Source of the DNA: an uncultured Psychrobacter sp.
GTDB lineage: Bacteria; Pseudomonadota; Gammaproteobacteria; Pseudomonadales; Moraxellaceae
NCBI GenBank assembly: GCA_947495055.1
Contig: CANLXO010000003.1
Location: 186,001-250,000 of the forward strand
DNA: 64,000 nucleotides
Direction: 5' to 3'
Shown here: positions 1 to 6,154 of the stretch, one piece after another
How the letters are laid out: each line of letters opens with the position of its first letter
How positions within the stretch are numbered: position 1 is the first letter of the stretch
The notes under the pieces: model-generated
Database searches by the model: none
Told to the model about the DNA's origin: nothing
The model's input: the letters and a program-made list of their open reading frames with translations, nothing else
Made by a program: the position numbers and the translations under genes

Positions 1-131
1 CAGAGTAAATCCTCTACTCTATTGTTAGCTATAAGGTAGAGGGCGTCTTTATTTATACTAATTGGCAGGTTACGTCGCTAACTACACTCTACAAAGACAA
101 CCGCAACCTCTTAAACCTTAAATGTTAGACC
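1..131. other. Left edge, intergenic
   Basis: No gene is recognised here. A weak stem (CCTCTAC at 11-17 with GTAGAGG at 36-42, 18-base loop) may be the tail of a terminator for a plus-strand gene left of the window, but it is not followed by a clean T-run. Otherwise I see nothing in it. Confidence 0.3.
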
Positions 132-157
132 AAAAAAAACGAACCCGAAGGTTCGCT
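132..157 (-). terminator. Rho-independent terminator of the cold-shock gene
   Basis: Read on the minus strand, the RNA would be GCGAACC-UUCG-GGUUCGU followed by a run of U. This is a compact stem with a UUCG tetraloop, just downstream of the cold-shock stop codon. Confidence 0.9.
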
Positions 158-201
158 TTTTAAACATAGTGTTCTCTATTATTTATCTATAAAAAGATAA
201 A

Positions 202-411
202 TTAGATAGCAACGATGTTATGAGCTTGTGGGCCTTTTTGACCTTGAGTTACAGTGAACTCAACTTCTTGACCTTCAGCTAAAGTTTTGAAACCAGAACC
301 AGTGATTTCGCTGTAATGAGCAAAAACGTCTGCGCCGTTTTCTGGAGCGATAAAACCAAAGCCTTTAGCTTCGTTGAACCACTTAACTGTACCTTTTTGA
401 GTATCTGACAT
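202..411 (-). CDS. Cold-shock protein, CspA family
   Basis: A 69-residue single cold-shock domain (OB-fold) protein that binds single-stranded RNA and DNA and acts as an RNA chaperone. RNP1 is visible as KGFGFI (residues 16-21) and RNP2 as VFAHY (29-33); the N-terminal TVKWFN strand is also typical. The length is normal for the family. The gene is monocistronic: it has its own promoter about 150 bases upstream and its own terminator. The long untranslated leader (about 140 bases) is a hallmark of cold-regulated csp genes, so post-transcriptional temperature control is likely, though this is inference. Which csp paralogue it corresponds to cannot be told from sequence alone. Confidence 0.96.
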   Translation of the reverse strand: MSDTQKGTVKWFNEAKGFGFIAPENGADVFAHYSEITGSGFKTLAEGQEVEFTVTQGQKGPQAHNIVAI

Positions 412-553
412 AGTAATAACCTACTTTTTAATTTATTAATGGTCTAAATGACCGGTAACGCTTGCAAATAGCTACTGTACGATAAATATTAAAACGAAGG
501 ATTATAACTAATACTACGAGGTAATGATTTGGTGCAGAACTGCTTTTAAGCTT
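412..553 (-). promoter_or_regulatory. Long 5' leader of the cold-shock gene
   Basis: From the predicted transcription start near 553 to the ATG at 411 there are about 142 untranslated bases. They end in a short purine stretch (AGTAGG) that can serve as ribosome binding site. Long structured leaders in cspA-type genes act as RNA thermosensors. I did not find a copy of the E. coli cold box, so the mechanism is inferred only from leader length. Confidence 0.5.
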
Positions 554-559
554 GGGCGT

Positions 560-588
560 ATTATAAGACCCTCTAGATACTAGCGCAA
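560..588 (-). promoter_or_regulatory. Sigma-70 promoter of the cold-shock gene
   Basis: On the minus strand TTGCGC (588-583) and a perfect TATAAT (565-560) are separated by exactly 17 bases. The position gives a leader of about 142 bases, matching other csp genes. Confidence 0.75.
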
Positions 589-652
589 GCCTTATCTCGT
601 ATTTTGTGTAACTGGGACTGAGTGCTTGATTTGTTGGACGATGACACCCTTA

Positions 653-1072
653 TTATGCATTAGGCAAACGAAATAGATAGATAGCAACGCCCGTACACAT
701 CGCCGCAACGACCCACGCTACCCAAACCATATCCTCTGGCAGGTTAAAAAACAGCATCGTCGTCGATAGCGCCATCATGATAGTCCCAAGCCACTTAGCG
801 TAACGTGGCACCGCGTGACTGTGCTCCCAATCGCGCACAAACTTACCAAAATACTTGTGATTGATCAGCCAAAAATGAAAGCGCCGTGAGCTACGCGCCC
901 AGCACCCTGCGGCAAGTAGTATAAAAGGTGCAGTCGGCATGACCGGCAGTAGCACACCGATAATCCCTAACACAAAAAATAACCAGCCCAGCGTCAAAAA
1001 AGTCCAACGCATGGCAGGACTAGCAGACTGATTGGTACGCGGGCGATGATAAAAGGCTTTTTTTTCGCTCAT
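653..1072 (-). CDS. DUF454 (YbaN-type) inner membrane protein
   Basis: A 139-residue integral membrane protein of the DUF454/YbaN family, whose biochemical role is unknown. The family signature is visible: a first hydrophobic segment (about residues 23-45, FLTLGWLFFVLGIIGVLLP), then the conserved stretch PVMPTAPFILLAAGCWARSS, then HFWLINHKYFGKFVRDWE, and two further hydrophobic segments at the C-terminus. The ATG at 1072 has no strong Shine-Dalgarno. It is a monocistronic-looking gene between the cold-shock gene and a divergent lipoprotein gene. The family assignment is firm; no function is proposed. Confidence 0.88.
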   Translation of the reverse strand: MSEKKAFYHRPRTNQSASPAMRWTFLTLGWLFFVLGIIGVLLPVMPTAPFILLAAGCWARSSRRFHFWLINHKYFGKFVRDWEHSHAVPRYAKWLGTIMMALSTTMLFFNLPEDMVWVAWVVAAMCTGVAIYLFRLPNA

Positions 1073-1393
1073 AAGATGACGTCGTTGGGTGATAGAGAGT
1101 AGGCCACTAAATAAAAAATTACAGCGATCTATAGAAGCTAATAAGCTTGCAACAAAGCCTACCAGAGCACAAGATTATTTTTATAGCTTTATGTTATATC
1201 CCTAGCATTAACATCATCTTAGAGGAAGTAATAGGCGCCCAAAAATAAATAGTTTTTTGCGTAAATAATAGTAGGAGAATCTTAAAAACTCATGCATAAT
1301 TCGCCGTTATTGGACTATTGTTCTTTACAGTTAGCTATTTACTATCGAGCTTATTTTCACCTCTTAACTTTTATGCTGTTTACAAGGATATTT
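1073..1393. other. Divergent intergenic region
   Basis: This 321-base AT-rich spacer between the DUF454 gene (minus) and the lipoprotein gene (plus) must hold both promoters. A longer reading frame starting at 1292 would cover its end, but the start at 1394 has a proper ribosome binding site and signal peptide. I see no further gene in it. Confidence 0.5.
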
Positions 1394-2227
1394 ATGGTCA
1401 CACGGTTCACTCTCCCCTCAGCCAAAGCGCTTACCCTACCCTTAGCCCTTGCCGCTATCACTGTATTTAGTGGCTGTGCGACAACGACGAGTCCAGAAGC
1501 ACGCCAAGCTTATGACAAAACCCAGCAAAACCTAAAGTCTCAGTCAGTTGGTATTATCAGTGACGGTTGTGTACTGCGAGTTGAGGTCGGTAAAGACGAT
1601 ATTATGTATCAAAACTCTGACGCCCTCTCTGTTGCTATTGCCAATACGTTGAAAGAGAGACTCACTGACAAAGGAGTGACTGTAAAAAATATCTCCTCCC
1701 CTTTTATCTGCGGCGCTTTGACACAAAAAGAGTTGGCACAAATGGACATTTTGGCTAGTGAAGATGCCAAAGATGTGTTGAACACTGATTATCCAGTACT
1801 TAGCTCCAGTAATACCTTTGATGGTGTCACCAATCAAGCGTATTTAAACCTATATATGGCACTAGTTAATGCTAGTAAAGCCGGCGCAAGCAATATGAAA
1901 ACAGGTTCATATACACCGCTTAATCTAGACGCCGCCAGCTTAAATGCTATCCGCAAAACTGAAGGTACAAACAAAGTATTCGTCGTTTTAGCCGCGGCTA
2001 ACAAACAGTCATTTGGTCTAAAACTTGCTGCGGCCTCTACATCGCCACTAGCAGGTGCGATGATCAATAGAGCGCCTGGCAAAGATTACTCGATTCATCT
2101 GGTCAATTTAGAAACCAATCAAATTGAGTGGAATAAATTTGGTAAGATTGATTCTGAAGTATTCAAAGCGCCAGTAACAGGTACTATCGCAACCAAAAAA
2201 ATGCTCGACCCGCTATACCCTGAATAA
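1394..2227 (+). CDS. Putative lipoprotein of unknown function
   Basis: A 277-residue exported protein of unknown function. I start it at ATG 1394 rather than the upstream ATG at 1292, because AAGGA sits 5 bases before 1394 and translation then begins with a type II signal peptide. That peptide has R4, K11, a hydrophobic core (residues 12-25) and the lipobox FSGC with the lipidated cysteine at 28. The mature part has two further cysteines in SDGCVLRV and SPFICGA, which could form a disulfide. It ends in IATKKMLDPLYPE. No enzymatic motif is recognised. A strong terminator follows, so it is probably transcribed alone. It is likely anchored in a membrane facing the periplasm (inference from the lipobox). 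Confidence 0.72.
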   Translation: MVTRFTLPSAKALTLPLALAAITVFSGCATTTSPEARQAYDKTQQNLKSQSVGIISDGCVLRVEVGKDDIMYQNSDALSVAIANTLKERLTDKGVTVKNISSPFICGALTQKELAQMDILASEDAKDVLNTDYPVLSSSNTFDGVTNQAYLNLYMALVNASKAGASNMKTGSYTPLNLDAASLNAIRKTEGTNKVFVVLAAANKQSFGLKLAAASTSPLAGAMINRAPGKDYSIHLVNLETNQIEWNKFGKIDSEVFKAPVTGTIATKKMLDPLYPE

Positions 2228-2250
2228 GTCTATAGCCTTAGCAACAAAAG

Positions 2251-2283
2251 ACCGCTCACAATTCATACTGTGAGCGGTTTTTT
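2251..2283. terminator. Bidirectional terminator
   Basis: A perfect 10-bp stem, ACCGCTCACA (2251-2260) with TGTGAGCGGT (2269-2278), is followed by TTTTTTG on the plus strand and by CTTTTGTTG on the minus strand. It serves the lipoprotein gene and the convergent membrane protein gene. Confidence 0.92.
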
Positions 2284-2309
2284 GTTGCTAACTTTAAATA
2301 CAACAACCT

Positions 2310-2816
2310 TTATACCAAGATAAGCGCCAATATCGCAAAGACTAAAAAGTAAGCAAAAACGCCACCAATAGCGTATAGCGATTTGATCTCTTTGCCGTCA
2401 GCACCGCGCAGTCGAGCCAGCGTATAACCGAGCTTGAGGATAGAGATGGTAAAAAAGTAAAACGCTAAGATAAGCAGTACGATACTAATGGTAAAAATAG
2501 CCAAAGAGGATAGCGGGCCAAAAAAGGTCACGGTACCCGGAAACAAGGTTTCGCCCTTGATGATCAGTACCAATAATACTATCGCTACGCCCGACGCTGA
2601 CGCATGAAAAAACAGCACATCATGAAACGTCGCATCCTTTTTATAAAAACTCGTCTCAATCTCAAAAATATCACCCTTAGCAGGCTTTCTTGGGCGCGAG
2701 TCTCTGGCAAGAATTGACTTGTAACTGTTGATGTTACTCACAGTAATCAAAAAGGCGAAAAAGGTCAGGGCAATCCAAAAGACAACATATATATTTATGA
2801 TAGCGATTACTCCAAT
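2310..2816 (-). CDS. Small multi-pass membrane protein with unclear start
   Basis: A protein of at least 146 residues if the TTG at 2750 is used, with three hydrophobic segments downstream of that point (VLFFHASASGVAIVLLVLII, AIFTISIVLLILAFYFF and the C-terminal FAYFLVFAILALILV). The frame stays open upstream to a stop at 2838-2840. The extra codons encode another clear membrane helix (INIYVVFWIALTFFAF), so the true N-terminus is probably near 2800. However, no ATG, GTG or TTG lies there: only ATT, ATC and ATA follow the GGAG at 2813-2810. Either a rare start codon is used or the 5' end is damaged. Function unknown; no family recognised. Confidence 0.5.
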   Translation of the reverse strand: MGVIAIINIYVVFWIALTFFAFLITVSNINSYKSILARDSRPRKPAKGDIFEIETSFYKKDATFHDVLFFHASASGVAIVLLVLIIKGETLFPGTVTFFGPLSSLAIFTISIVLLILAFYFFTISILKLGYTLARLRGADGKEIKSLYAIGGVFAYFLVFAILALILV

Positions 2817-3061
2817 ACAAATGAGAGAAGGACTTAACTATATCTAGGTATCAATTTTTGTAGTTGTTATTATATCGCTTATAGCGCAATCGATACAGCG
2901 CCAATCGATACCGTGGAGACACCTTTATATCTTAGCAGTTTGTAGAGATGCCTTTGTAAAAAAGTGCTGCAATAAATGATGGGGTTGTGTTGGATTGGCT
3001 AATCTCACATCAAAATTTTGATATAAAAAATCACTACAGCTAGATGCGGTAACGGTCTTTG
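2817..3061. other. Gene-poor spacer, decayed region
   Basis: About 250 bases with no credible gene. It contains a short direct repeat (GCGCAATCGATAC near 2885 and GCGCCAATCGATACC near 2899). At 3025-3060 it contains a degenerate copy of the hairpin repeat that also occurs at 3619 and 3991. It leads directly into the truncated hydroxylase fragment. Confidence 0.4.
3025..3060. repeat. Hairpin repeat, copy 1 (degenerate)
   Basis: AAAAAATCACTACAGC followed by GCGGTAACGGTCTTTG. It is clearly related to the copy at 3615-3655, and similarity continues into CAAGA(C/T)AAG just downstream. The stem itself is degraded here. It probably descends from a terminator. Confidence 0.55.
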
Positions 3062-3062
3062 T

Positions 3063-3500
3063 ACTAATCAAGACAAGCAGTTATTTTTATTTCTGTATCA
3101 AGTCTATCTCGCGTGCTTCTTTGAGCTGATTGTGAATCGTTTTGTCGGTTATATTCCATTATTGTTTATGGGCTTCTCTCCGGCGGCAACGTATGCTTAT
3201 TTGGTATTTATCTCTTTTCATGCCATTTTTATTCATGCCAATGTCCGTTTCCGTTTCCCGTATTTTCGCTGGCTGCTGGCAACGCCAGAGTTTCATCATT
3301 GGCATCATTCCTCAGAAAAGGAAGCATGGGACAAAAACTTTGCCGCCTTTTTACCTATTTATGATGTGATATTTAAAACTGCTCATCTACCAGAGCATCT
3401 ACCTAAGAAGTACGGGACGACAGCGAATACAAAAGTACCCGAAGGTTTTGTATCGCAGTTGGTATATCCGCTGCAAAATGCACAACGTGAGAAAAGTTGA
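3063..3500 (+). pseudogene. Sterol desaturase/fatty acid hydroxylase, C-terminal remnant
   Basis: The C-terminal half of a di-iron membrane hydroxylase of the fatty-acid hydroxylase/sterol desaturase superfamily. The frame is open from the left edge of the repeat at about 3060. It reads through LYQVYLACFFELIVNRF and a hydrophobic segment to SFHAIFIHANVRF and the histidine box TPEFHHWHHS, ending in a plausible native C-terminus. Full-length members are about 280-340 residues and carry two earlier histidine boxes (HRxxH and HxxHH types), which are absent. A GTG at 3132 could start a 122-residue product, but it would lack most metal ligands. I interpret it as a 5'-truncated gene whose breakpoint coincides with a hairpin repeat copy. 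Confidence 0.75.
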
Positions 3501-3614
3501 CCTAATTTACTGACTATCTTGATTTAAAAATAGGGTAGCCCTTCCCGCTTTCTGCTTGTAGTTGGCAGGGCGTGGGTCAGTTTTATTATCAACAGCGGCT
3601 TAAATGACGGGCAT

Positions 3615-3652
3615 AAAAAAACCGCTACAGCAAACGCAGTAACGGTTTCTTT
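3615..3652 (-). terminator. Terminator-like hairpin repeat, copy 2
   Basis: Read on the minus strand, AAACCGTTACTGC, loop GTTT and GCTGTAGCGGTTT are followed by TTTT: a 13-bp stem with one G-U pair and one mismatch. It lies downstream of the TerD remnant and would end its transcript. Confidence 0.7.
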
Positions 3653-3709
3653 GCCCTAGGCAAGATAAGAATTTAATCTTATCTACTAAGGATGAGTTGC
3701 ATATCGTAG

Positions 3710-3736
3710 GTTGGTGTGGAGCTTGCGACACCCAAC
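3710..3736. repeat. Imperfect palindrome
   Basis: GTTGGTGT (3710-3717) and ACACCCAAC (3728-3736) form a stem with one bulge around GGAGCTTGCG. It resembles the dispersed GTTGGG/CCCAAC palindromes seen between genes in many Proteobacteria. Only one copy is found in the window. Confidence 0.4.
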
Positions 3737-3752
3737 GGTTTGATTATGATAA

Positions 3753-3929
3753 TTAATTATAAAAGCTCATATAATCATCATTGATCAATTTGCCCGCTGC
3801 GTCTAAGGCAAAGCAGCTGATGTTCATCTCTATTGCGCTTTGGCGAGTGAACTTAAGCGTGATGGGTGCGGTATCATCAATAGCAAGGTTGCTTAGAGGC
3901 GCGCGTTGTCCGACGGTGAGATGATTCAT
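3753..3929 (-). pseudogene. TerD/TerZ-family N-terminal remnant (58 codons)
   Basis: A short reading frame with a proper start (AAGGA, then ACACC, then ATG at 3929). It translates as MNHLTVGQRAPL..., then TLKFTRQSAIEMNISCFALD and AGKLINDDYMSFYN, then a TAA stop. The pattern FTR....DM.VSCF.LD..GK...D.YM.FYN is the N-terminal half of the TerD domain found in tellurium-resistance/stress proteins, normally about 190 residues. The stop falls right after the conserved FYN, so the calcium-binding C-terminal half is missing. It is too short to be a functional TerD domain and is most likely a decayed gene, although start, RBS and downstream terminator are intact and a short peptide could still be made. 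Confidence 0.72.
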
Positions 3930-3990
3930 GGTGTTCCTTACATGAGAGTTTTTATTCTTTTAAAGATAATAGAAGAATTGTTGATATTAA

Positions 3991-4022
3991 AAAACCGCTA
4001 CAGCGTTTGCTGTGGCGGTTTT
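3991..4022. terminator. Strong terminator, hairpin repeat copy 3
   Basis: AAAACCGCTACAGC (3991-4004), loop GTTT, then GCTGTGGCGGTTTT (4009-4022): a 14-bp stem with one wobble. On the minus strand it is followed by a T-run and terminates the OLD-nuclease gene. It is homologous to copies 1 and 2. Confidence 0.9.
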
Positions 4023-4141
4023 CTGCTCTATGCAAATTAGCAGCTCAACTTTAAACACCAAGAGTGATTACTCTCTACCCTGCTTATATCGCTCTATCTT
4101 ACTTATACTTGTTGAAAGAAACTTCATACAGGAAGTATTCC

Positions 4142-5854
4142 CTACGTAGTAATCATACTCTCTAGTGATCTAACAAGAGCCTCTAAGGACTGTTTTTTCT
4201 GTTCATGTAAACAACTTTCTGGGTTTCTTTTTATTGCTTCCGCAACAGTAAATTTTATCTGTGATTCCAAGTTATCACTCCAAGTTTTACCTTGCTCAAT
4301 TCCAACTCTTTTCACTCTATTAGACCATACTGAGTCAGAACCTCTAAAGCCTCTTACATTTATATCAATTCCAAACTTTTCGAATAAATCATTCTGATAT
4401 ACGTCTTTAATGATACAGTCTTCAAACTCCGAATTTTGGAAGTTTCTACAAGTAGTTAAATTGTAACCACTTTCATCTAAGTAATTGTTAGCTTTTGCTT
4501 TTTCAACTGCTGTTCTACCAGCATCATCATTATCTAAATAGCAGTGATATGTGCATAAACAGTTTTTAAGACTAGATAACTTATAAGATAAATTCGAAGC
4601 CCCTCCTAAAGATTCAATAATCAAAGATTTTTCTCTCAAGGCTCTATCAACTTCAATACTCAATTTAGGTAAAATAGCTTTTAAAGCTATAATATCCTCT
4701 TCACCTTCCACTACTAATACATATCTTGCATTTACCAAGTTGTCAGAAGCTTTAATACCCATAATATCTCTGATTTGTTGAATATTTTTACAAGGCATGG
4801 CTTTTCCATTATCTACAATAATATTAGATTTAATATCATCTCTATCAATAAATAATTGATTATGAGTTGTAATAATAACTTGATGGTTTAGCCCTAATGT
4901 TTGAATTACATCATTTAATTGATGTATTGCTCCTGAGTGAAGATGAGACTCAGGCTCTTCAATCGCAATTATCGACGCACCAAAATTAGGAATTTTATCT
5001 TTTAGTAGACTTAGGGCAACTAAGCTTTTCACTCCATCACCTTTGTAGGCAAGATTAGTAGGCGTTCCATCATCAATGATAATCTCAATATCATTTCGTA
5101 GAGCTCTTCTTCGAAAAGTATCAGAAACAGAGATTTTAACACTGTTAATATTTGGCAAAAACTCTTGTAAAGGTATTTTCAATTTTTCCTCTAACTCTTC
5201 TAAATAAGGCTTCTGTAGTTCTGATATCCTTTCTATAGCTTGCTGATATTCTGCTTGAGAATCTAATTCTTTCAAGTAGTTTGATAGCATTGCATCCACA
5301 ATATCCATAGTTGATTCATTAGTGCGAATAGCAGGTATATAATTAAAATCAATATTGCTAGCAATAAAACTCGCTATTTTTGCTGACTTTCTGTTTAAAG
5401 TCTTGCCACCTCTACCTCTTTTTTCTTTGATCTTGAATGTATGCCTATTATCCTTTCCTAGACGTATTTCCACAGGTAATAAGCCATTTATGTTAGAGCC
5501 TGTAGATGCTTTAAAGTCAATAATTTCTTGTTCTGTCAATTCGAAATCTAAAGAAAATATGGTTTGTAAGCCTCGTTCGCGATCTTGCAAACTAATTGGA
5601 AAGTCGACATACCAATCATATCTGTCAAACCTATCTACTGTATTTCTTGAGTAGAAGCGACGTTTATTCATACCAAATAAATCTTTATCATTAGCATGCA
5701 TTTTTAAGCAGGACATAGCCACATTCAAAGCTTTTAATATATTAGACTTCCCTTCATTATTCTTACCGATCAATATAGTTGTACTGTGCAACGAAATTTT
5801 ATGAGCGGTTGTAATACTTCTATAGTTAGTAATAGAGAAATGCGTAAGCTTCAT
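4142..5854 (-). CDS. OLD-family ATP-dependent nuclease (ABC ATPase + TOPRIM)
   Basis: A 570-residue SMC/Rad50-like ATPase fused to a TOPRIM nuclease, the class of P2 phage OLD protein and Gabija GajA. Visible motifs: Walker A GKNNEGKS (30-37), ABC-signature-like region AYKGDGVKSLVALSLL (about 269-284), Walker B with catalytic glutamates IIAIEEPESHLH (about 295-306), H-loop TTHN (about 329), TOPRIM glutamate in VLVVEGEED (E383) and the acidic pair LDNDDAG (D441/D443). I chose ATG 5854, preceded by AAGGA at 7 bases, over a TTG at 5905. There is no UvrD-like helicase (GajB) partner and no reverse transcriptase next to it, so it looks like a solitary OLD gene. It is visibly richer in A/T than neighbouring core genes, suggesting transfer. 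A role in phage defence or DNA processing is inference. Confidence 0.88.
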   Translation of the reverse strand: MKLTHFSITNYRSITTAHKISLHSTTILIGKNNEGKSNILKALNVAMSCLKMHANDKDLFGMNKRRFYSRNTVDRFDRYDWYVDFPISLQDRERGLQTIFSLDFELTEQEIIDFKASTGSNINGLLPVEIRLGKDNRHTFKIKEKRGRGGKTLNRKSAKIASFIASNIDFNYIPAIRTNESTMDIVDAMLSNYLKELDSQAEYQQAIERISELQKPYLEELEEKLKIPLQEFLPNINSVKISVSDTFRRRALRNDIEIIIDDGTPTNLAYKGDGVKSLVALSLLKDKIPNFGASIIAIEEPESHLHSGAIHQLNDVIQTLGLNHQVIITTHNQLFIDRDDIKSNIIVDNGKAMPCKNIQQIRDIMGIKASDNLVNARYVLVVEGEEDIIALKAILPKLSIEVDRALREKSLIIESLGGASNLSYKLSSLKNCLCTYHCYLDNDDAGRTAVEKAKANNYLDESGYNLTTCRNFQNSEFEDCIIKDVYQNDLFEKFGIDINVRGFRGSDSVWSNRVKRVGIEQGKTWSDNLESQIKFTVAEAIKRNPESCLHEQKKQSLEALVRSLESMITT

Positions 5855-6093
5855 TTTATTGTCCTTATTTATTTTGTTATTGGCTATTTTTTCAAAAACT
5901 ATCAAATAATTAGTATATAAAAATACCTACTCAGTAGATCTCATGTATCGTTAATTTTTAATATCTAATACTGATATCCTCATACTCATCTGAGTAAATA
6001 AGGGTATACCGCACAAGACTATGGATAGTAGCACACAAATATTTAGTTATATGATAAAACTAAAGCGTAGTTAAAGAACTAAACAGTAGACAA
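5855..6093. other. AT-rich spacer upstream of the OLD gene
   Basis: About 240 bases of AT-rich sequence between the valS terminator and the OLD-nuclease start. It should contain the promoter of the OLD gene. I could not pick a convincing -35/-10 pair and see no gene. Confidence 0.4.
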
Positions 6094-6127
6094 CAAAAAA
6101 ACGCCATCACAAATGTGACAGCGTTCT
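6094..6127 (-). terminator. Terminator of valS
   Basis: Read on the minus strand, AACGCTGTCAC, ATTT and GTGATGGCGTT form an 11-bp stem with two wobble pairs, followed by TTTTTTT, just after the valS stop codon. Confidence 0.85.
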
Positions 6128-6154
6128 TTATTACTATAGATATTTACGCTTTAT

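Noticed and set aside
4142..5854. Gabija defence system
   Set aside because: The GajA-like OLD protein is present but no GajB-type UvrD helicase is next to it.
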